A stretch of 64,000 nt of DNA, from IMG/VR virus record IMGVR_UViG_3300047508_000198, positions 20,945 through 84,944 of that record; one strand, given 5' to 3'. Numbering within the stretch: position 1 is the first letter of the stretch; every line of letters begins with the position of its first letter. Made by a program: the position numbers and the translations under genes. This document shows positions 16,228-22,503 of this stretch, piece after piece. The DNA is from a virus. The notes beneath the pieces are model-generated. The model saw only the letters and a list, made by a program, of their open reading frames with translations, did not search any database and had not been told where the DNA came from.

Positions 16228-16601
16228 ACGACCCACACGACAACCGCGAGGCCGACGACGCGATCCTGCGGCGGCTGCAGGCCACCGAGGCCGAGCACGT
16301 CCGGCTGACCGCCGACGGCGAGCCCGACGGGTGCTTCTTCATCCCGGCCAAGCCGTGGAAGGACACCGGCAAGTGGGTGCCCAGCTGGGTCCGGCGTAAC
16401 CAGCCCGGCCACACCCCGTTCGCGGGCAACGGCCCCTGCGCCGAGCCCTGGTACTGGGGCAGAAGCTACCAAGAGGCCCAGGAGACCGCCACCCGGGAGA
16501 ACGCCAAGCTGGGCATCAGCCCGGTGCAGGCTGCCGCGATCATCCTGTCCAGCGTCCGGGCCTCCCGGCACGTCGGTACCGAAGCGGACTTCACCTCATG
16601 A
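16224..16601 (+). CDS. Small early protein, unknown
   Basis: A 125-aa protein that overlaps both neighbours by 4 bp. The N-terminal helix is followed by a Trp-rich central part (PWKDTGKWVPSWVRRNQPGH, EPWYWGRSYQ) and a C-terminal helix. The alternating Trp/Gly pattern suggests a compact binding domain. Not recognised. Confidence 0.6.
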   Translation: MNDPHDNREADDAILRRLQATEAEHVRLTADGEPDGCFFIPAKPWKDTGKWVPSWVRRNQPGHTPFAGNGPCAEPWYWGRSYQEAQETATRENAKLGISPVQAAAIILSSVRASRHVGTEADFTS

Positions 16602-17254
16602 CCGGCGAGCACCGGCCCGACAGCCCGCTGTGCCGGTACTGCTGGCGGCACATCTTCATCGAGGGCCTGGGCCGGCACTCCGGCCAGTGGATCCTGGTCA
16701 TGAAGGAGTACGACCACACCGAGTGCTGCGACGCCCGCGGCGACGGGGCCGTGCTGTCCACCCTGCCGCACGTGCCTTGCGAGGTGCAGGCCGTCACCAT
16801 CGAGCGGCTGATCGAGCTGGCCGCCCGGGAGATCAGCGTGCCGGGCAGCTTCCGGGACACCGACATGGCCCATGACGCCGCGCTGGTCTGGCTGATCACC
16901 GCGGCGGCCGGACTGAGCCGCGAGGACGAGGACTACGTGTTCGCGGCGATCATGCGGGCCGCCTACGACACCCGCGGCCGGGACTTCCAGAAGGCCGCCT
17001 ACCGGTACCGGGCGCTGGATCCCTGGGACCAGTACTGGCAGGCGCGCAAGCGCCAGCTGGCGCTGGACCGGGACCTCCCGCCGGTCATTACCCGGCAGGA
17101 GTCCGACGCGCGCATGACGGCCTGGGTGGCCGCCGGGCGCCTCGGCCACGAGTTCACCCGGCCGGGCGAGACGCTGTGCCGCATCTGCGGCAGCCGCATA
17201 GACGGCATCCAGCACAATGAGGAAAGGTGGCCCCGCGATGGCCAGCCCCGTTAG
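16598..17254 (+). CDS. Early protein with N- and C-terminal Cys clusters
   Basis: A 218-aa protein. The N terminus has CRYCWRH and the C terminus CRICGSRIDGIQHNE, each likely to form half of a zinc site; the middle is helical and includes LAAREISVPGSFRD. The ATG overlaps the previous stop. The last 17 bp overlap the next gene. Function unknown. Confidence 0.65.
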   Translation: MTGEHRPDSPLCRYCWRHIFIEGLGRHSGQWILVMKEYDHTECCDARGDGAVLSTLPHVPCEVQAVTIERLIELAAREISVPGSFRDTDMAHDAALVWLITAAAGLSREDEDYVFAAIMRAAYDTRGRDFQKAAYRYRALDPWDQYWQARKRQLALDRDLPPVITRQESDARMTAWVAAGRLGHEFTRPGETLCRICGSRIDGIQHNEERWPRDGQPR

Positions 17255-17465
17255 CCGCACCCCGCTGACCGGGCAGCCGCTGGAGCAGCCCGACCCGCCG
17301 CCGCTGCGGGTAAACGCGGTTTTCGACAAGGACCAGCCCTGCACCGAGCACCATGCCCCGTTCACCGGGGACATCCCCTGCACGGGCGTGCTGCGGTGCA
17401 CGCTGTGCCTGACCGAGTGGGACCCGGACACCGGGCGCCTGCTGCCGCCCAGGAGGGCCGTGTGA
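17238..17465 (+). CDS. Small Cys-rich early protein
   Basis: A 75-aa protein from ATG 17238 (GAGGAAAGG upstream), beginning MASPVSRTPLTGQPLEQPDP. An upstream ATG at 17217 lacks an SD. The second half has C, H and two CxxC-like pairs (CTEHHAPF, CTGVLRCTLCLTEW), suggesting one zinc site. Not recognised. Confidence 0.6.
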   Translation: MASPVSRTPLTGQPLEQPDPPPLRVNAVFDKDQPCTEHHAPFTGDIPCTGVLRCTLCLTEWDPDTGRLLPPRRAV

Positions 17466-17752
17466 TGCCGACCGGACCCGAGCACTACGCCCTGTCCGAG
17501 GGGCACCTGGCGCAGGCCCGCGAGCACCACGACGTCCGCCCGGAGGAATCAGCCTGGCACCAGCGCCAAGCCGCGGTGCACGCCGAGCTGGCCCTGGTCG
17601 CCTGGCACGCCGCGGGCATCTTCGACCGCTCCGGCTGGATGAAGGCCACCATCACCGTGCCCGCGGATCCCGGGCCAGAGGGACCGCCGAGGGTCCACGA
17701 CATCCACGGCGGGCCCGGGGAAGACTGCTGGTGCGGCTATGTCGGCCACTGA
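17465..17752 (+). CDS. Small helical early protein
   Basis: A 95-aa protein (MPTGPEHYALSEGHLAQARE). Long amphipathic helices (AWHQRQAAVHAELALVAWHA) end in a short Gly/Cys tail CWCGYVGH. The ATG shares a base with the previous stop. Not recognised. Confidence 0.6.
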   Translation: MPTGPEHYALSEGHLAQAREHHDVRPEESAWHQRQAAVHAELALVAWHAAGIFDRSGWMKATITVPADPGPEGPPRVHDIHGGPGEDCWCGYVGH

Positions 17753-17761
17753 AGGACGGCC

Positions 17762-18025
17762 ATGAGGCCGGCCCAGCCGCCCTTCCTCGGCGGCGACAAG
17801 GCCGAGGTGGTCGAGCACGACCCGGCCACCCGGCGGCCGGTAGCGGGCGGCAAGGTCATCCCGGTGACCGTCGTCGACCTGACCGACGGCGACTTCACCT
17901 GGCTGTTCATCCGGGTCCGGATGCCGGACGGCGGGCACGCCGTGTTCTGGCGGAACTCGCGCTTCCTGCGCTGGCCGCAGATCGAATGCCGGTGGCGGCT
18001 GGAGGCGGTCAGCGATGCCAGCTGA
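17762..18025 (+). CDS. Small beta-rich early protein
   Basis: An 87-aa protein (MRPAQPPFLGGDKAEVVEHD), predominantly strands with a Trp-rich C-terminal half (WLFIRVRM...FWRNSRFLRWPQIECRWRLE). It overlaps the start of the next gene by 11 bp. Function unknown. Confidence 0.6.
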   Translation: MRPAQPPFLGGDKAEVVEHDPATRRPVAGGKVIPVTVVDLTDGDFTWLFIRVRMPDGGHAVFWRNSRFLRWPQIECRWRLEAVSDAS

Positions 18026-19097
18026 GCCGGACCTGAGCGCCATCCGGGAGGCGCTGGCCATGGCCGGCTACCACAACGGCCGGGTCCAGTCCTCCGCCAT
18101 GCAGGCCACGATCTTGCTGAGCGCCTACGAGGGGACGATCGCCGACGACGAGGTGCCGCTGTGCCCGCCCGGCGACCCGGCCTGGTTCCAGCAGGCCGTC
18201 ACCGTCCTTGAACAGGCTGACCAGGAATGCGCCCGGCTCAAGGTGCAGCTCCTCACCGCCCAGCTCCGGATCCTCCAGCTGATGCTCGCGGGCAAGCCCG
18301 ATTTGGAGTTATCAAGGTTTATTGATATTCTGGTGCCAGACACCGAGACACACCAGGAGACACCGATGACCACAGGACCCGCCCCCAAGCTGCTCGACCG
18401 GGTACGCAAGCTGCTCGCCAAGGCCGAGGCCGAGGGCGTCACCCCGCCGGAGGCCGAGGCCCTGACCGCCAAGGCGGCCGAGCTGATGGCCCGCTACGGC
18501 ATCGACCGGGCCCGCCTCGGCGCACACTCGCAGCAGGACCGGCCCGGCAACCGGATCATCGACATCGACAACCCGTGGGCCCAGGTCCGCGCCCACCTGC
18601 TGGCCGGCCTGGCCGGGGCGATGAACTGCCAGTGCGTGCTGCTGAGCACGAGCAAGCCCGGCGCCCGGATCCACGTCTTCGGCTACGCCTCCGACCTGGA
18701 GCGCGCCGACATCATGTACACCTCGCTGCTGCTCCAGATGGCCAGCGCGCTGCGCAAGACGGCCGTCCCGATTGGCGTCCGCAGCGTCCGGGCCTGGCGC
18801 CGGAGCTTCCTGCTCGGCTTCGTCACCGCGGTCATCCTCCGGGTCAAGTCAGCCGAGGAACGCGCCCGCGGCGTGGCCAAGACCGAGGACTACGGCAAGG
18901 ACGGGCCGAGCACCGCGCTGGTGCTGGCCGACCGCGCCGTGGTCATCCGCACCCAGCTGCAGCAGGCCTACCCGACCACCCGGCGAACCCGGATCACCTA
19001 CTCCGGCCGCGGCTACAGCTCCGGCTACGCCCAGGGCCAGCGGGCCGACATCGGCCAGTCCGGGCTGAAGTCCACGCGGGCCCTGGGCCGGGGCTGA
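18015..19097 (+). CDS. In-frame extended form: helical N domain joined to DUF2786 protein
   Basis: From ATG 18015 an uninterrupted frame of 360 aa runs through operator-promoter 5 into the DUF2786 protein. The N-terminal part (about 1-95, MPAEPDLSAIREALAMAGYH) is a helical domain. The linker is translated from the promoter itself (about 96-117). Either one long and one short product are made from the same frame, or the upstream gene is a fusion created when the promoter was inserted. Codon reading cannot tell which. Confidence 0.55.
   Translation: MPAEPDLSAIREALAMAGYHNGRVQSSAMQATILLSAYEGTIADDEVPLCPPGDPAWFQQAVTVLEQADQECARLKVQLLTAQLRILQLMLAGKPDLELSRFIDILVPDTETHQETPMTTGPAPKLLDRVRKLLAKAEAEGVTPPEAEALTAKAAELMARYGIDRARLGAHSQQDRPGNRIIDIDNPWAQVRAHLLAGLAGAMNCQCVLLSTSKPGARIHVFGYASDLERADIMYTSLLLQMASALRKTAVPIGVRSVRAWRRSFLLGFVTAVILRVKSAEERARGVAKTEDYGKDGPSTALVLADRAVVIRTQLQQAYPTTRRTRITYSGRGYSSGYAQGQRADIGQSGLKSTRALGRG
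18303..18331 (+). promoter_or_regulatory. Operator-promoter 5 (TATCAA-N6-TTGATA), embedded in frame
   Basis: TTGGAG (18303-18308), 17-bp spacer, TATTCT (18326-18331), perfect palindrome at 18310-18327. It lies inside an open coding frame. A leader with CCAGGAGACACCG precedes the internal ATG at 18366. Confidence 0.85.
18366..19097 (+). CDS. DUF2786 domain protein (short form)
   Basis: The 243-aa product from the ATG behind operator-promoter 5, with AGGAG 7 bp upstream. Residues about 8-45 (KLLDRVRKLLAKAEAEGVTP...EALTAKAAELMARYGIDRA) are a clear DUF2786 unit, a short helical domain found in phage and bacterial proteins of unknown biochemical role. The rest (DNPWAQVRAHLLAGLAGAMN...VFGYASDLERADIMYTSLLL) is the alpha/beta segment that usually follows it. 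The C terminus is Gly/Ser/Arg-rich. Confidence 0.8.
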   Translation: MTTGPAPKLLDRVRKLLAKAEAEGVTPPEAEALTAKAAELMARYGIDRARLGAHSQQDRPGNRIIDIDNPWAQVRAHLLAGLAGAMNCQCVLLSTSKPGARIHVFGYASDLERADIMYTSLLLQMASALRKTAVPIGVRSVRAWRRSFLLGFVTAVILRVKSAEERARGVAKTEDYGKDGPSTALVLADRAVVIRTQLQQAYPTTRRTRITYSGRGYSSGYAQGQRADIGQSGLKSTRALGRG

Positions 19098-19098
19098 G

Positions 19099-19395
19099 AT
19101 GGCCGTCCAGGAGCTAAACGCGGCCCAGCTACGCGAGCGCATCGTGCGGGAGAACCCGCACGAGCATGACATCGTGCTGGAGATCATCAACAAGTGGCTG
19201 GGCCGCGGTGACGGCATCGCCGTCTACGTGAACGATCACCCCGGCGCCACGCTGCACGGCGAGAGCATGTACGTCTCGTACGGGTCCGACCAGGCCATCC
19301 TGACGGCCAGCGAGGCGCCCGAGCGGCTCGTCCCCGATTCCCGCTACGAGCTAGTCGCCACCTACCGCGGCGAGCCCCTGAAGGAGGAGCCATGA
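19099..19395 (+). CDS. Small early protein, unknown
   Basis: A 98-aa protein (MAVQELNAAQLRERIVRENP), helical at the start and beta-rich after residue 40. It lies one base past the previous stop and overlaps the next by 4 bp. Not recognised. Confidence 0.6.
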   Translation: MAVQELNAAQLRERIVRENPHEHDIVLEIINKWLGRGDGIAVYVNDHPGATLHGESMYVSYGSDQAILTASEAPERLVPDSRYELVATYRGEPLKEEP

Positions 19396-19574
19396 AGCCG
19401 CCCGCCCGGCGCTGGGATCCGGTCCTGGCGATGAGCGGCGCGCCGGACGCGGCCGTCGTGCAGGGACCGTGCCCGGATCACGGCCACGTCCTCGTGCAGT
19501 ACTGCGAGGTCTTCACCCAGGACCTGCAGCCCGGCCTCGTGGGCGTCTTCCAGCTGATCGTCAGCATGAACTGA
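19392..19574 (+). CDS. Tiny early protein, unknown
   Basis: A 60-aa protein (MKPPARRWDPVLAMSGAPDA) with CPDHGH near the middle, possibly metal-binding. ATGA overlap with the previous gene. Not recognised. Confidence 0.55.
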   Translation: MKPPARRWDPVLAMSGAPDAAVVQGPCPDHGHVLVQYCEVFTQDLQPGLVGVFQLIVSMN

Positions 19575-19582
19575 GGGATGAC

Positions 19583-20260
19583 ATGACCACGTACCTGACC
19601 CTGGAGCAGGCCCGCGAGGCCGCCGCCGACGCGTGGGCCCTCGGCGAGCTGATCGGCGTGCCGTACGGGCGCTGGTCGGGCAAGTGCCACGAGGTCTCGT
19701 TCCAGCTGCTGTCCACCGGGCGATTCGGCCCTGGGCGCGTCGCCCGGGGCTGGTCCCCGGCCGTCATCGGGCAGCACAGCTGGATCGTGCTCGGGCCCGA
19801 CGTCTACGCCTCCGACGCGGTAATCGTCGACCCCACCATCACGCCGTACCTGCGCAAGCACGGCATGGCCGGGACCAACCGACCAGGCGGCCTGCCGGAC
19901 ATCCAGGTGGAATACGCCCACGACCTGAGCCACCGGGCGCACGGCCACGGCTCGATCTGGGAGGGCCAGAACAAGCCGTGCCCGGGAGGCGGCCCGATCA
20001 TCGAGCTGACGCCCGGCTTCGAGCTGTCAGAAGCCGCGAAGTTCTTCCTGAGCGAGGACATCCTCGGCCCGCTAGACCGGCGCGGCTGGGGCCAGCTCGC
20101 CAACGGGCCCATGCAAGAGTGGCCGGCCGCGGAGATCATCAGGGCGATGTACGACACGCCTGAGCTGAAGATGCTGGTGCCGGTCGACATCATCGGCATG
20201 CTGACCGATCACAATCCCGGCAAGTGCTACCTGACCGAAGACCTGGAGCTGAGACCATGA
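19583..20260 (+). CDS. Papain/transglutaminase-like early protein
   Basis: A 225-aa protein from ATG 19583. The order GKCHEVSFQLL (Cys about residue 35), GQHSWIVLG (His about 64) and VDPTI (Asp about 83) reproduces the Cys-His-Asp spacing of transglutaminase-like cysteine proteases or acyl-transferases. The remaining sequence (helical C terminus, FELSEAAKFFLSEDILGPLD) has no second domain. The catalytic triad is inferred from local pattern only; a non-enzymatic relative cannot be excluded. A protein-modifying role against the host would suit its place in the early cluster. Confidence 0.55.
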   Translation: MTTYLTLEQAREAAADAWALGELIGVPYGRWSGKCHEVSFQLLSTGRFGPGRVARGWSPAVIGQHSWIVLGPDVYASDAVIVDPTITPYLRKHGMAGTNRPGGLPDIQVEYAHDLSHRAHGHGSIWEGQNKPCPGGGPIIELTPGFELSEAAKFFLSEDILGPLDRRGWGQLANGPMQEWPAAEIIRAMYDTPELKMLVPVDIIGMLTDHNPGKCYLTEDLELRP

Positions 20261-20838
20261 AAGCCGAGCGGCGGATGAAGCCGGAGTGGGGGATCACGCT
20301 CGATGGCGTGTGGATCCCCTACTCCATGCTGGAGGAGCTGGCCGACCAGGGCGAGTGGGATTCCCAGCTCGGGCCCGGCTCCGCCTACATCCGGCCGAAC
20401 CGGGACCAGCAGCGGGTCCTGGTCGCGCACCAGCTGGCCGTCAAGGAGACCCGCGGCGGGCTGCACCGCGGCCCCGGGCTGCAGGCCCTCATCAGCGCCG
20501 TGGAGTTCCCCTCCTTCGCCCAGATGTCCACCGGAGCCTACGTGGCCCGGCCTCCCGCCCCGGAGATCGTCCAGGCCCGCCAGTGGCTCACCGGGACTGA
20601 CCCGGAGGAGCTGGCGGAGTGGTGTGAGGGCTGGACCTACACCGGCACCCAGCACGGGCACACCAGCCCGCCCTGGGCCGAGCACACCTGCCTGAACCTG
20701 GAGGTCCGCGAGAACAGCCCGAAGGGCCACGCCGACCCGGGCGACTGGATCGTCCGGTACGAGGACGGCACCTACACGATCATCCCGCCGGGGGAGTTCA
20801 CCGCGAGCTTCGACCCGTACCCGGGTAACGGTTCGTGA
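20257..20838 (+). CDS. Phage protein with GDWIV...DG domain
   Basis: A 193-aa protein coupled by ATGA overlap. The C-terminal 70 residues (HADPGDWIVRYEDGTYTIIP, GEFTASFDPYP) are the small beta domain shared by many phage hypothetical proteins, with consensus GDWIV...DG.....P..F...Y. The N-terminal part (LDGVWIPYSMLEELADQGEW) is alpha/beta. Function unknown. Confidence 0.65.
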   Translation: MKAERRMKPEWGITLDGVWIPYSMLEELADQGEWDSQLGPGSAYIRPNRDQQRVLVAHQLAVKETRGGLHRGPGLQALISAVEFPSFAQMSTGAYVARPPAPEIVQARQWLTGTDPEELAEWCEGWTYTGTQHGHTSPPWAEHTCLNLEVRENSPKGHADPGDWIVRYEDGTYTIIPPGEFTASFDPYPGNGS

Positions 20839-21224
20839 GTAAACGTGAGTTCACCACCTGCACCCCGGACACGCACGGGGCCACCGGCAACCGGGTCTGG
20901 GACGTCGACTTCCGGAGCTGGCGCTGCCGGGGCTGCGGGCACCGCTGCGCCACCAACGGCCGGAAGCCGAAGCAGACCCGGTACATGTGGCCGTGGAAGT
21001 GGCCGCGCGAGCTGGCCCGGCGCGCGTGGGCCCGGACGGTCACCGACCCGCCGCCGGAGCCTCGCCTCCGCCGCCCGCGGTCATTACCTCAGCTGGGGCT
21101 GGATCGTCCTGCCGGTCGCCTGCGGGATCCTCGGCGCGGTGCTCTGGACCCTGCTGTGATCAGGCGATCGGGCCGCCCGGTCCCCGGCCGTACACCCCGC
21201 CCAGCGCCACCGAAATGCCGATGA
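20835..21224 (+). CDS. Zinc-ribbon protein; probable frameshift or readthrough to a membrane tail
   Basis: GTG 20835 (GTGA overlap) opens a frame with a convincing start: a Cys-rich ribbon (WRCRGCGHRCATNG) and a basic Trp-rich segment, up to about 21070. The same frame then turns into improbable Arg/Pro-rich sequence to 21224. In the +1 frame, from about 21085, a typical membrane helix is read (SWGWIVLPVACGILGAVLWT) and ends at 21159. A natural frameshift, an assembly error or a decayed gene would all explain this. The start and ribbon are the reliable part. Confidence 0.5.
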   Translation: MSKREFTTCTPDTHGATGNRVWDVDFRSWRCRGCGHRCATNGRKPKQTRYMWPWKWPRELARRAWARTVTDPPPEPRLRRPRSLPQLGLDRPAGRLRDPRRGALDPAVIRRSGRPVPGRTPRPAPPKCR

Positions 21225-21339
21225 AAACGATGATGGACGCCAGGGCGTGGATCACGGTGATGTGACCGAACCACACCACCACGCCCCAGATGACGATGAT
21301 GATGCCGACCAGGATGGACACGACCCAGACGTTCCTCAT
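21160..21339 (-). CDS. Small two-helix membrane protein
   Basis: A 59-aa protein, MRNVWVVSILVGIIIVIWGV, with a second hydrophobic segment (ALASIIVFIGISVAL) and a Gly/Pro tail. GGAGG lies 7 bp before the ATG. It lies between the convergent plus gene and the 369-aa gene. The size and topology would fit a holin or an antiholin, but this is only a guess because no endolysin is nearby. Confidence 0.7.
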   Translation of the reverse strand: MRNVWVVSILVGIIIVIWGVVVWFGHITVIHALASIIVFIGISVALGGVYGRGPGGPIA

Positions 21340-21349
21340 GACATGCCTC

Positions 21350-22459
21350 CTACAGCACGGCCAGCTCTGCTGCCTCGCCGAGCATCCCGGCCCCGGCAGC
21401 AGCCCCGCCGCCGGCGCCGGGAATCTTGTTGATCAGGGCCTTGCCCAGGCCGTACTCGCCCAGGCCCATGCCGTGGCCGCCGTCCCCGCCGCTGTCGCCG
21501 GGACTGGCGTTAGTGCCCGCGCTGGGCGCCCAGGGCTCGTCGCTTATCACGCTGCTGGCCATGTCGGCCTGGCGCAGGTAGGAGCCGACCACGCGGCGCG
21601 CCACCCGGCGGCACTCCGACGGCGCCAGGTACGGGTTGGAGGCCTGCACCGTGGCAGCGACCGCCTCGACCTGACGGCGCACCGGGTCCTTGCGCGCGGC
21701 CGTGACGGCCTGGTCGGGCGTCGTGTCGTACCCGGCCGTGCCGGTGCCGCCCTGCAGCCCGGTGCCCGCTGACGTCGCCTGGGTGCCCGACTGCAGGCCG
21801 CCGGGCTTCATGCCGTCCGGGGTCGAGGTCGCGCCGCCCACGCCCGCGGGCAGGCCCGCGCTCATCGGCGCACCGGAAGGCGGCGAGCCCGAGGTCACGT
21901 CCGCGGTCGCGCGCATGCACAGGCAGGCGCCCGGCTTGTCCTTGCAGCTCTTGCACCGGCCGCTCTTCTTGGTGAGCCTGCTGCCGCACCGGCACAGGCC
22001 CGCGGTGGCGCCCATCTCCGGCGCCGGGATCTCGGGAGCCTGCGGGGTGACCACCTGGGGCGCCGGGCCGCCAGGAGCGCCCTGGGGGATCTCGGCGTAG
22101 CCGTGGCTGTAGTCCGGGCCCTCGTCGTGCTCGTAGCCCTCAGCGGGCCCTGAGCCGAAGCTCTGGCCGGCCTGCAGCACCGGGGCCACCGGGTCGACAC
22201 CCTCGGGCAGCGCCTCCTTCAGCAGGGCGTAGCGGCGCCGGGCGGTCTCTTCCAGCTCCTCGGCGGGCAGGCCGCACGCGGCGGCTACCCGCTCGATCCG
22301 CTCGGCCGCAAAGGCCAGCCGGTGCTCCAGCTCGCGAGCCGAGCGGGACTGGAACAGGAACGCGTAGACCGGCAGCATCTCGGCGTCGGCCCGGTCCAGG
22401 CTTGCCTCGCGCGCCTCCAGGTCGTGATCGGCGCTCGCCTCGTGCCACAAATCCGACAT
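21350..22459 (-). CDS. Virion-associated linker protein with Cys-rich centre
   Basis: A 369-aa protein. The N-terminal helical domain (about 1-90, including RSARELEHRLAFAAERIERV) resembles that of the 1231-aa protein at 26568. A low-complexity Pro/Gly middle surrounds a cysteine cluster (CRCGSRLTKKSGRCKSCKDK, about 158-178). The helical C terminus (VAATVQASNPYLAPSECRRV) ends Ala/Gly-rich. No enzymatic motif is seen. The start codon directly follows a 15-bp hairpin that hides its SD. Confidence 0.65.
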   Translation of the reverse strand: MSDLWHEASADHDLEAREASLDRADAEMLPVYAFLFQSRSARELEHRLAFAAERIERVAAACGLPAEELEETARRRYALLKEALPEGVDPVAPVLQAGQSFGSGPAEGYEHDEGPDYSHGYAEIPQGAPGGPAPQVVTPQAPEIPAPEMGATAGLCRCGSRLTKKSGRCKSCKDKPGACLCMRATADVTSGSPPSGAPMSAGLPAGVGGATSTPDGMKPGGLQSGTQATSAGTGLQGGTGTAGYDTTPDQAVTAARKDPVRRQVEAVAATVQASNPYLAPSECRRVARRVVGSYLRQADMASSVISDEPWAPSAGTNASPGDSGGDGGHGMGLGEYGLGKALINKIPGAGGGAAAGAGMLGEAAELAVL

Positions 22460-22503
22460 GCTCTGCCTCCCTGGGCGTCCTACTTCTTCCCAGGGGGCAG
22501 AGC
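22460..22503 (-). promoter_or_regulatory. SD-occluding hairpin
   Basis: Arms at 22460-22475 and 22489-22503 pair for 15 bp with one bulge. The SD (GGGAGG on the minus strand) is in the stem and the ATG follows immediately. In the mRNA this would shut the ribosome out until the hairpin is opened or cut. Its 5' arm and loop (CCCTGGGAAGAAG) are related to those before other minus-strand structural genes. Confidence 0.7.

Noticed and set aside
21160-21339. Holin assignment for the two-helix membrane protein
   Set aside because: Small size and topology fit, but no endolysin or lysis cassette is nearby, so only a membrane protein is claimed.
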